Positions 57,815-64,000 of a DNA stretch of 64,000 bases are shown one piece after another. The notes under the pieces were generated by a model that worked only from the letters and a program-made list of their open reading frames with translations, searched no databases and was not told where the DNA came from. Each line of letters opens with the position of its first letter. Within the stretch, counting starts at the first letter, position 1. Both the position numbers and the translations under genes were made by a program. This DNA comes from Caldichromatium japonicum (GTDB lineage Bacteria > Pseudomonadota > Gammaproteobacteria > Chromatiales > Chromatiaceae), in contig NZ_CP048029.1 of assembly GCF_011290485.1 (NCBI RefSeq), forward strand, positions 2,552,501 to 2,616,500, written 5' to 3'.

Positions 57815-59303
57815 CGGGCACCACCCTGTCGAGGATACGCGCGGATGAGATCACTCCAGGCACACCTGCACCTGGATGGGTCCCCGCGCCGACCAGATAA
57901 AGATGTTGAACCTCTTCGCTTTGATTATGCGGTCTAAACCAGGCGCTTTGCAGCAAGAGGGGCTCCAGGCTGAAACCCGCCCCCAAATGGGAGTTTAAGC
58001 GATGTTTAAAATCCAGCGGCGTGGTCACCAAAGAGGTCGCGATCTCGTCTTCAAGACCCGGCATGAGCGTTTGGCTCAGATAGCGGGCAATACGCGCGCG
58101 ATAGGGCTCAGCCTGGGTCTCCCAATCGGCATCGCCCCCCAGATGCGGTACAGGCGCCAGGGCATAGAAGGTATCGCAGCCGGGCGGGGCCAGGCTTGGG
58201 TCGGTGGCCGTCGGCCGATAGAGATAGAGGCTGAAGTCCTCTGCCAGGTGCTTGTGCTTGAAGATATCCTCGATCAGCCCCCGATAGCGCGGGCCCAAGA
58301 GGATGCTATGGTGCTTGACCTCTGGATATTGGCGACGAGTCCCGAAATACCAGACGAACAGCCCGTTTGAATAATGCGCCCGCTCGATCCGCCGATCGGT
58401 CCAGCGCTGGCGTGGATGCTCGGCAAGCAGCCGCCCATAGGTAAAGGCCGGATCGACGTTGGAGACCACGATGTCCGCCTTGATCTCCTCCCCTGAGGTC
58501 AGGCGCACACCGACCGCCCTGCTGTCCTTGACCAGGATGCGCTCGACCTCCGCCTGATAGCGGATCTCGGTCCCCTGCCCCTCGATCAGGTTCACCAGAC
58601 CCTGAACCACAGCGCCGGTCCCGCCCATCGCCGAATAGACCCCCCATTTGCGCTCAAGAAACGAGATCAGGACATAGATCGAGGTGACCACAAATGGATT
58701 GCCGCCGATGAGGAGCGGATGGAAGGAGAGGACCTGGCGGATGAAGGGGTCCTTGATATAGCGCGACACCATGCCATAGACACTGCGGTAGCTTTCGAGC
58801 CTGACCATGTCGGGCACGACCCGCAGCATGTCGGAGAGATGCGTAAAGGGCACATGGGCGAGCTGCTCGAAACCGACCTTGAACACCTGCTCGCTCATGG
58901 CCATGAACCGGTCATAGCCGGCGACATCCGCAGGCGAGTATTCAGCGATCTGGGCACGCACCCGCTCGGCATCGCCGCTGTAATCAAAGAGCCGGCCATC
59001 ATCGAAGCGGATGCGATAAAAGGGGTCCATCAGACGCAGCTCGACATCATCGGCAAATCGCTTGCCGCAGAGCTGCCACAGCTCTTCGAGCAAAAAGGGC
59101 GCGGTGATGATGGTCGGCCCGGCATCGAAGGCAAAGCCATCGCGCCGATGGACGTATGCCCGCCCGCCGGGGGCATCAAGCTTTTCCAGGACGCTGACCC
59201 GATAGCCGCGCGCGGCCAGACGTATCGCCGCGGCAAGACCGCCAAGTCCGCTGCCGATCACGACCGCTTGTGGCCGTGGAACATGCGCAATCGCAACTGT
59301 CAA
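57795..59303 (-). CDS. crtI: Phytoene desaturase
   Basis: Membrane-associated FAD enzyme that desaturates phytoene to neurosporene/lycopene. 502 residues. VIGSGLGGLAAAIRLAARGYRVSVLEKLDAPGGRAY is the FAD motif; FDAGPTIITAPFLLEELW and the C-terminal LYLVGAGTHPGAGVPGVISSA follow. The promoter is in the 76-base gap after bchO. Confidence 0.96.
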   Translation of the reverse strand: MTVAIAHVPRPQAVVIGSGLGGLAAAIRLAARGYRVSVLEKLDAPGGRAYVHRRDGFAFDAGPTIITAPFLLEELWQLCGKRFADDVELRLMDPFYRIRFDDGRLFDYSGDAERVRAQIAEYSPADVAGYDRFMAMSEQVFKVGFEQLAHVPFTHLSDMLRVVPDMVRLESYRSVYGMVSRYIKDPFIRQVLSFHPLLIGGNPFVVTSIYVLISFLERKWGVYSAMGGTGAVVQGLVNLIEGQGTEIRYQAEVERILVKDSRAVGVRLTSGEEIKADIVVSNVDPAFTYGRLLAEHPRQRWTDRRIERAHYSNGLFVWYFGTRRQYPEVKHHSILLGPRYRGLIEDIFKHKHLAEDFSLYLYRPTATDPSLAPPGCDTFYALAPVPHLGGDADWETQAEPYRARIARYLSQTLMPGLEDEIATSLVTTPLDFKHRLNSHLGAGFSLEPLLLQSAWFRPHNQSEEVQHLYLVGAGTHPGAGVPGVISSARILDRVVPDAASFV

Positions 59304-59322
59304 GTTTGTTTACTCATCCTAA

Positions 59323-59345
59323 TGTCAAGATTAGTTGACAGTATA
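59323..59345 (-). promoter_or_regulatory. crtI promoter with PpsR/CrtJ-like site
   Basis: A perfect TGT-N12-ACA (TGTCAAGATTAGTTGACA, 59323-59340) is nearly palindromic. A -10-like TATACT (59340-59345, minus) lies at its edge, with a weak -35 at about 59362. A second TGTCAA half-site begins at 59298, inside the crtI start. Confidence 0.6.
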
Positions 59346-59379
59346 ACAGGATCAGACGCGCGTCATCCCCAGGGATGAG

Positions 59380-60282
59380 TCAGGAATTGGTCCTGGTCAG
59401 CTCAAGCTGCGCTGCGATCCGCTTCACCAATGCAGCGACCGCTTGCGGCTGCTCCTCATGGGCCAGATGACCCAAGCCTGGCAGTTCAAACAGCTCGGCG
59501 TCGGGGCGGCAGCTGGTGCGTACCCGGCGCGCCTCGCGCGGCGAGACGGTGGTGTCATTGAGTCCGACGATCAAAAAGAGCGGGGTATCTAGCCTGGGCA
59601 GACCTTGCTCCATCAATCCCAGGTCCCAATTGGCCATCATGCTCAGCGCCGCCCAGACATGCGCAGGATGTTGGATCAGACGCTGATAGAGCTCGGCGCC
59701 TCGCGCATCTAGGGTCGATCCGGTACTGGCGATCAGACGCTCGATGACCCGCCGATCCCGCGCCCGCCAGGCAAACCAGCGGGCCACCAGGCTGTTGGTA
59801 GCAAAGAGCTTAGCGGCAGGGGTAAAAAGATGCCCAGGCAGACCCCGCCAGGGCAAAAGCGCCCCATTGAGGCTGATGATGCCGCGCGGGGCAAGATGAT
59901 TATCCAGCCGCGCCTGGATAGCGATCGCCGCACCCGCAGAGTGACCTAAGACCAGATCGGGTTGGACAGCCAGGGCCTTGAGCAATGCGCCTACCAGCGC
60001 TGCCATCCCTGGCAGCGTCATCTGGGTAGGAGATGGGGCCGTGGTAAATCCATGGCCCGGCAGGTCCGGGGCGATGATGGTAAATACTTTGGCTAACAGC
60101 GGCGCCAGATCGCGCCAAGAATGGGTCGAGGCGCCGGTGCCATGCAGCAGCAAGAGGCATGGCCCCTGCCCCAGGCGCTGCACATGCCAACGCACACCGC
60201 CGACTGAGATAAAGGCGCTGGCTGAACGGTTTGGCCAGTCCCTGCCTGCCTGTTCCCAGTCTGGTCTATCGGGGTTTGCCAT
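59380..60282 (-). CDS. bchO: BchO, Mg-chelatase-associated alpha/beta hydrolase
   Basis: Alpha/beta hydrolase linked to Mg-chelatase genes; the exact role is unsettled. 300 residues from the ATG at 60282. Seen: GPCLLLLHGTGASTHSWRDLAPLLA, VLGHSAGAAIAIQ with the nucleophile Ser, and RPDAELFELPGLGHLAHEEQPQAV with the catalytic His. An upstream TTG at 60297 is possible. bchI/bchD are absent: IS debris begins about 60 bases upstream. Confidence 0.9.
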   Translation of the reverse strand: MANPDRPDWEQAGRDWPNRSASAFISVGGVRWHVQRLGQGPCLLLLHGTGASTHSWRDLAPLLAKVFTIIAPDLPGHGFTTAPSPTQMTLPGMAALVGALLKALAVQPDLVLGHSAGAAIAIQARLDNHLAPRGIISLNGALLPWRGLPGHLFTPAAKLFATNSLVARWFAWRARDRRVIERLIASTGSTLDARGAELYQRLIQHPAHVWAALSMMANWDLGLMEQGLPRLDTPLFLIVGLNDTTVSPREARRVRTSCRPDAELFELPGLGHLAHEEQPQAVAALVKRIAAQLELTRTNS

Positions 60283-60340
60283 GCCGCAAGGGTCCAATTG
60301 CTCTTGAAACTGGGCTCCATTCTACACTGCGGCGGTTCCA

Positions 60341-60381
60341 CTTTTTTTGGACATTCGGATCAGCTCAGGCCGACCGGTTGA
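60341..60381 (+). mobile_element. IS3-type terminal sequence, copy A (facing right)
   Basis: CTTTTTTTGGACATTCGGAT and the bases after it, through CAGCTCAGGCCGACCGGTTG, match the reverse complement of 61880-61923 with few mismatches. Just downstream, an ATGGGGGCAAGG stretch parallels the transposase start of copy B (ATGGGAGCAAAA). It borders bchO. Confidence 0.65.
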
Positions 60382-60455
60382 TAAGGAACGCCAACCATGG
60401 GGGCAAGGCTCAGATACCGGACGAGGCCTACTTCGCAGCCCTGGCGAAGGCGTAA

Positions 60456-60693
60456 GCCTTGGCGGTGTGACAGGGAACGCCGATACCCTGTGGGGTGGTG
60501 GGCAGCCGGCTTGTCCGGTGTCCGCCTGAGCGCGAGGCTGTGCTCCCCTCTGGACAAACCTAGGCAACGCTGCGCATTGCCCACCGCCTGCCACAGGCTC
60601 ACCAGCGCGCAAGGGACACTCCTCTAAATCCGGGAGGCTCAAAACCCACCCTTCGGCACCGGCCTTGGCTGATTCCACCCCGCTGGCTGTCCA
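60456..60693. other. GC-rich gap, no gene supported
   Basis: Between IS end A and the integrase remnant. A minus-strand open frame continues past the integrase remnant's stop but has no family features. Several GC-rich inverted repeats occur. I see no definite element. Confidence 0.3.
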
Positions 60694-60850
60694 TCAGACC
60701 CTGACCACCGCAGCGCGGATCGGGTCATGTTTCGTGCGCAGCGGCGCCTGCACCTGGTCGAGCAGCTTTGGCGACAGGGCTGAAGTAGGCGCGGCGGAAG
60801 CTGTGTTCGCCGGGGAGGAAGAAGTTGAACCCCTCCGCTTCAGGATGTTA
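60694..60850 (-). pseudogene. intI: Integron-integrase-like N-terminal remnant
   Basis: Minus-strand frame reads ...SALSPKLLDQVQAPLRTKH then degrades (DPIRAAVVRV) and stops at 60694-60696. S-P-K-L-L-D-Q-V-x-x-x-L-R-T-K-H is the start of IntI-type tyrosine recombinases (relatives continue Y-S-I-R-T-E-x-A-Y-V). Only about 50 codons remain. Its divergent orientation relative to the cassette genes is the normal integron layout. Confidence 0.5.
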
Positions 60851-60873
60851 TCTCGCAGATCTGCTGAGTAGGC

Positions 60874-60925
60874 GCCTGACCGCCCGGTGTTATAGACTTT
60901 TTTCTGCGTTCACTAGACGTTAGGC
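60874..60925 (+). other. attI/attC-like recombination site
   Basis: Left GCCTGAC (one mismatch to R-Y-Y-Y-A-A-C) and right GTTAGGC (perfect G-T-T-R-R-R-Y) with partly complementary inner arms. It separates the integrase remnant from the first cassette gene, so it may be attI or an attC. Confidence 0.5.
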
Positions 60926-60953
60926 AATGCCCGTAACGGACAAGGAGGAAACT

Positions 60954-61370
60954 ATGAAACTCACTGTCTATGCACTGGCACTGGTTGCCGCGATTTCCGT
61001 CACCGCTATGGACGCCACAGCAGATATACGGTGTCGCACTGATTCCTTTGGAAATACAACGTGCCGAGATGACGATGGAAACACCTGGCGGGGGAGAGTT
61101 GATTCTTTCGGCAACGAGACATGGCGTGATGATTCCGGGAATACGGTAAGGGGTAGATCCGATTCATTCGGAAATAAGACTTATCGGGACGATTCCGGGA
61201 ACACTTTGCACGGAAGAAGGGATTCTTTCGGCAATGAAATTTGGAGAGACAATCAAGGAAACACTATCCGAGGAAGAACCGACTCGTTTGGCAACACAAT
61301 CTACCGGGATAATCGCGGCAATACCGTGAGGTGCAGAACGGATTCGTTCGGTAACACGACGTGCCGATAA
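60954..61370 (+). CDS. Secreted tandem-repeat protein (20-residue repeats), cassette gene
   Basis: A 138-residue protein with a signal peptide MKLTVYALALVAAISVTAMDATA. The mature part is five and a half repeats of R-x-D-S-F-G-N-x-x-W/C/Y-R-D-D-x-G-N-T-x-x-G, 20 residues (60 bases) each. The first and last repeats carry Cys (RCRTDSFGNTTCR at both ends), the inner repeats have Trp or Tyr at the place, so the ends may be disulfide-capped. ATG at 60954 follows AAGGAGGAAACT. Function unknown. It sits between two recombination-site-like sequences. Confidence 0.8.
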   Translation: MKLTVYALALVAAISVTAMDATADIRCRTDSFGNTTCRDDDGNTWRGRVDSFGNETWRDDSGNTVRGRSDSFGNKTYRDDSGNTLHGRRDSFGNEIWRDNQGNTIRGRTDSFGNTIYRDNRGNTVRCRTDSFGNTTCR

Positions 61371-61374
61371 CCCT

Positions 61375-61447
61375 GCCCAACCAGCGCTTCGAGTGGGACA
61401 CTCCGCCGGCAAGCTGGCTTCGCGCCCCTGAGCTAGCCCGTTAGGGC
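61375..61447 (+). other. attC-like site
   Basis: Starts with GCCCAAC (perfect R-Y-Y-Y-A-A-C) and ends with GTTAGGGC (one deviation from G-T-T-R-R-R-Y). The inner part CGCTTCGAGTGGGA...GCGCCCCTGAGCTAG contains partly complementary arms, as in attC hairpins. 73 bases, between two short genes of the same strand. Confidence 0.65.
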
Positions 61448-61453
61448 TTACCG

Positions 61454-61831
61454 ATGACTGCCGCTAACTATCTTCGCAACCGTTGGAACAAGGAGCTGAA
61501 ATACTGGCGCCTTCACTGGTGGCAGCTTGTCCTGCTCGTGCTTTGGTCGGCTTGGTCTTTGATCTGCGGCTGGTTGTTCCCAGCGCACCCGGAACTGTGG
61601 CTGTTCCCACAAGCACCCTTCTTGGCCTTCGGTTATCTTGGCGGCGGTTTGTTTATGGCCATCTTTCCGGGCCAACCGTGGGCTTATCCTCTCGGGCTGT
61701 GTTTTACGGTATTTCTGCTTACCTATCTCGCTCTGGTTAGCTGGCGGTGGCATCGTGACGGCAAACACCCTAACCCCTCGCTCCAGGGGGACGCTCCGCC
61801 GACAAGGCCGCCTTCGCCACTTCCACCTTGA
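61454..61831 (+). CDS. Small membrane protein, cassette gene
   Basis: 125 residues with three hydrophobic segments (WWQLVLLVLWSAWSLICGWLF, FLAFGYLGGGLFMAIFPG, YPLGLCFTVFLLTYLALV). The last ~18 residues (NPSLQGDAPPTRPPSPLPP) are read from the start of an attC-like site, a common trait of cassette ORFs. ATG is 7 bases after the first attC-like site. Function unknown. Confidence 0.6.
   Translation: MTAANYLRNRWNKELKYWRLHWWQLVLLVLWSAWSLICGWLFPAHPELWLFPQAPFLAFGYLGGGLFMAIFPGQPWAYPLGLCFTVFLLTYLALVSWRWHRDGKHPNPSLQGDAPPTRPPSPLPP
61768..61805 (+). other. Truncated attC-like site
   Basis: CCCTAACCCCTCGCTCCAGG followed by GGGACGCTCCGCC looks like the left half of an attC (first base departs from R-Y-Y-Y-A-A-C). 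The right half is replaced by IS3 sequence. Confidence 0.5.
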
Positions 61832-61923
61832 ATTGCGCACTGTGCTGCTTGTGTTTTGCTCCCATGTTCCATGCTCCCTTCAACCTGTCGGCCTGAGTTG
61901 ATCCGACTGTCCGAAAAAACATG
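61806..61923 (-). mobile_element. IS3-type end and transposase OrfA start, copy B (facing left)
   Basis: Minus strand: the end TTTTTTCGGACAGTCGGATC (within 61880-61923), then an ATG at 61865 encoding MGAKHKQHSAQFKVEVAKAA, the start of IS3-family OrfA (H-S-A-x-F-K-x-x-V-A-x-A-A-L). It stops at about 61806 where the attC-like sequence begins. Truncated. Confidence 0.7.
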
Positions 61924-62022
61924 TCCGCCGCAGCCCCGCGCACAGCCGCTCTGTAAACACGTCTGCGCCGCTGTGCGCGCGCACGGTGGGAAACCACACG
62001 CCAAGCTGTTGTTCGTTGGTCA

Positions 62023-63165
62023 TCACGTAGACAGTTCCCTCGCTAGGCGTTGGCCAAACACCTCCCAAGCAAACCCCTGCGCAAATGCGCAGCAAGCGTT
62101 GGCTAGCGGCGGTGCATCCAGGGTGTGCAGGACGGCAGCGGCAAAGGCCTTGGCATCACCTGGCGGCACCAGCCGTCCACTCACCCCCTCGGCCACCGCA
62201 TCGACGACCCCGCCGGTGGCGTAAGCAACCGTCGGCAGGCCATGGGCAGCGGCTTCGATCGCAACCATGCCGAACCCTTCGGGATCGTCGGGGAGTTCGC
62301 GCACCGGAAAGACATGAACGTCCGCGCCGAAGTAGCTGTCAGTCAACAAATCTCGCTCGAACAACGGGCCAAGGAGTCGTACATGGTCAGCCACGCCGGC
62401 GGCGTGTGCGGTCTCCAGGATGCTTTGCGGCGATTGCGCCTGGGCATAGAGCGCTTGTGTGGGCGCATCCCCGACGATGACCAGCACGACATCGGGCCAA
62501 GCCTGAGCGATGATCGGCAGCACATCCCGCACGAACTCGCGCAGGCCCTTGCGCTCAGTGAGCCGGCCGACCGACAGCAGCACGGGGGTCTCCGGGGCGA
62601 TGCCCCAACGCTGGCGAAAGCGCGCGCGGGCGGCAGCATCAGGCATCGGCAGATCCACGCCCGGGTGAACGATGCCGATTCGCGCAGGCGCAATCCCTAT
62701 TCCCAAAGCGAGCCTTGCCGTGGGCGCACTATTGGCGATGATGCGCTCCATGCGCCGCAGCGCAGGCCGCCACAGGGCACGATAGACCGGATGCGGTACG
62801 ACGATATCCAGCCCGTGCACATAGGCAGCGGTGCGCGCACCGCAGGCACGGGCAGCCCACCAACTCAACGGCGCCGTCAGGCCACTGCCAGCTATCACTA
62901 CATCGGGCCGCCATGTCCGCGCCTCGTTACGCGCCAGCTGCGCCGCATGGAAAAGAAAACCGGGCAACGGGGAGAGCGGTGCCTCTCGCACGATCACGCC
63001 TGCAGGCGCCTGTGTTACTGCACCCTGCGGGCCGATCACCCGCACTTCGCCAAACCGTGCCAGCTGCTCGGCTAGATGCCAATTGAGCCGCTCCATGCCG
63101 CCCCAAAGCGGGGGAAAGTTACGGGTGATGAGCAGGTATCGTTTGCCGCCAGTTTCAGCGTTCAC
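62023..63165 (-). CDS. Family 4 glycosyltransferase
   Basis: 380 residues. RYLLITRNFPPLWGGMERLNWHLAEQLARFG is the GT-B acceptor-side start; NSAPTARLALGIGIAPARIGIVHPGVDL, LLSVGRLTERKGLREFVRDVLP and EGFGMVAIEAAAHGLPTVAYATGGVVDAVAEG (donor E-x7-E) are the GT4 hallmarks. Probably for surface polysaccharide; substrate unknown. Fragmented genes of similar type follow. Confidence 0.9.
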   Translation of the reverse strand: MNAETGGKRYLLITRNFPPLWGGMERLNWHLAEQLARFGEVRVIGPQGAVTQAPAGVIVREAPLSPLPGFLFHAAQLARNEARTWRPDVVIAGSGLTAPLSWWAARACGARTAAYVHGLDIVVPHPVYRALWRPALRRMERIIANSAPTARLALGIGIAPARIGIVHPGVDLPMPDAAARARFRQRWGIAPETPVLLSVGRLTERKGLREFVRDVLPIIAQAWPDVVLVIVGDAPTQALYAQAQSPQSILETAHAAGVADHVRLLGPLFERDLLTDSYFGADVHVFPVRELPDDPEGFGMVAIEAAAHGLPTVAYATGGVVDAVAEGVSGRLVPPGDAKAFAAAVLHTLDAPPLANACCAFAQGFAWEVFGQRLARELST

Positions 63166-63171
63166 CGCTTG

Positions 63172-63381
63172 TCACCATCCTTGTCCATCAAGGACATAAA
63201 GGAATCCCGCCTGCGGGCAGAGGCCGGCAGTGCCGTCAACCGACCCATCATCGACGCCGATCACCTCGGCGTCGGGCAGGGCGGCGCAGACTGCCGGCAG
63301 CAGCCCGGCCAGTCCCGTCGCCTCGTTGCGCGCGGACAGCAGGATGCTCAAATGCGGTTTAGCGCTATCTGGCCCCGACAT
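63172..63381 (-). pseudogene. Family 2 glycosyltransferase N-terminal fragment
   Basis: 69 residues: LSILLSARNEATGLAGLLPAVCAALPDAEVIGVDDGSVDGTA is the GT2 start with the D-D-G-S motif, after which the sequence diverges and stops at 63172, only seven bases before the GT4 start. GT2 proteins are at least 200 residues, so this is truncated. Confidence 0.7.
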
Positions 63382-63389
63382 GATCCATT

Positions 63390-63984
63390 CCTTACTTTGG
63401 CCGCCATGTCCTCAATCAGCTGTTTTCTCAGGATTTCGATATGTCGGCGATACAACTCGCACGGTCGGCGCATGTCTGCATCCGACTGGCCGGCAAAAAT
63501 CCCGTCGGCAACCTCAAATCAAGCCTAAGGCCAGACGATATTGCCCGGCACTGGCGGTTTCGGCGACCATCAATCGGGCCGATTCAGCGCCCCCTCTGCC
63601 TGGCGCTGCGCTTTTGCATCCTTGATCAGTGCCTTCGGGATCGGCTGCCGAGAGATATAACCGGCCACGCAGATAGGGTAGCAGCCAGCGGAACAACGGC
63701 AAGTCGACATATTTCGCATCTTTCTCCAAGCCTGCCAGGATCATCAAGCAACCATCGATATGGAAGGAGGAATTATTTCCCGTCACCTTGTTCGCGACCA
63801 GCGTCTGGAGCGCCATCACCGCCTGTCCCTCAAAAGGCTTTCTCAGCAAGCTGTCGCGCGCCTGGATGAGATCTTCCCAACCGCGTCGCCGCCATGGTCC
63901 CGCGCCATTGGCGGCGCCCCCGTCAGGAAGGCGGATGATCCTTATCGGACAGGTTTGAGCTTCCCCCGAAATTTCGTCTTCCAA
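63390..63984 (-). pseudogene. Unidentified, frame-disrupted gene region
   Basis: A 157-codon frame from 63984 (MEDEISGEA) reads SLLRKPFEGQAVMALQTLVANKVTGNNSSFHIDGCLMILAGLEKDAKYVDLPLFRWLLPYLRGRLYL. After about 63660 a neighbouring frame looks more protein-like (GYISRQPIPKALIKDAKAQ). After 63514 a third frame does so (IFAGQSDADMRRPCELYRRHI). I do not recognise the family. The pattern suggests one or more frameshifts in polysaccharide-type genes; the window ends here. Confidence 0.35.
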
Positions 63985-64000
63985 GGGATGGGGTATAACG

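Noticed and set aside
60456-60690. Possible group II intron or other structured RNA
   Set aside because: GC-rich inverted repeats are present but I could not find domain V or a reverse transcriptase.
62125-63075. Long plus-strand ORF opposite the GT4 gene
   Set aside because: Antisense shadow of a clear glycosyltransferase; GC-rich codon bias keeps it open.

Overview
The window comes from a phototrophic purple sulfur bacterium, most likely Chromatiaceae (Thermochromatium / Allochromatium / Caldichromatium range). The main evidence is a photosynthesis gene cluster at 38-60 kb: a complete pufBALMC operon with a tetraheme PufC, chlorophyllide reductase bchXYZ, bchC, bchO and a spirilloxanthin-series carotenoid set (crtE, crtF, crtD, crtC, crtB, crtI). 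The housekeeping genes are gammaproteobacterial in type and GC-rich, with many short stop/start overlaps. The species call is inference; the functional calls rest on family motifs read directly.

Layout. 0-5.7 kb: ssb, then rfbBADC-type dTDP-rhamnose genes and pgi. 5.8-10.6 kb: ftsH, nagZ with a purine phosphoribosyltransferase, ubiA, tRNA-Leu(TAA). 10.7-13.7 kb: a promoter and fluoride riboswitch drive crcB and a DUF190 gene. These run into a decayed stretch: a truncated antiporter, a perfect 20-bp hairpin and a doubly disrupted HAD hydrolase, then an intact MFS gene. 13.7-20.3 kb: cvpA, a SPOR protein, tRNA-Thr(CGT), IS5 debris, a btuF-like gene, cobU, alr and a family-39 glycosyltransferase. 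20.7-34 kb: argH, prfC, rng-maf-rlmH, tatAB (no tatC follows), an RND efflux pair and recG. 34-40.4 kb: mltB, ridA, purC, a SulP transporter, murU and lipA, with a local family of short palindromes between them.

The photosynthesis region is mostly on the minus strand, reading right to left: bchO, crtI-crtB, then crtE-crtF-bchC-bchX-bchY-bchZ, then pufB-pufA-pufL-pufM-pufC. crtD-crtC are on the plus strand, divergent from crtE. TGT-N12-ACA motifs (PpsR/CrtJ type) occur at the puf, crtE/crtD and crtI promoters. Past the puf terminator lie yjbQ, a form IV RuBisCO-like protein, and idi coupled to it by a GTGA overlap, so IPP isomerase sits beside the pigment genes. The LH1 alpha chain carries a WLDDGIP stretch like the Ca2+-binding LH1 of Thermochromatium.

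From 60.3 kb to the end the DNA is accessory and decayed. An IS3-type end is followed by an integron-integrase-like N-terminal remnant on the minus strand, then a recombination-site-like sequence and two cassette-like genes on the plus strand: a secreted protein of 20-residue repeats with cysteine-bearing ends, and a small membrane protein. One full attC-like site and one truncated by a second IS3 end accompany them. This is the most unusual part of the window. It is followed by a family-4 glycosyltransferase and fragments of other polysaccharide-type genes.
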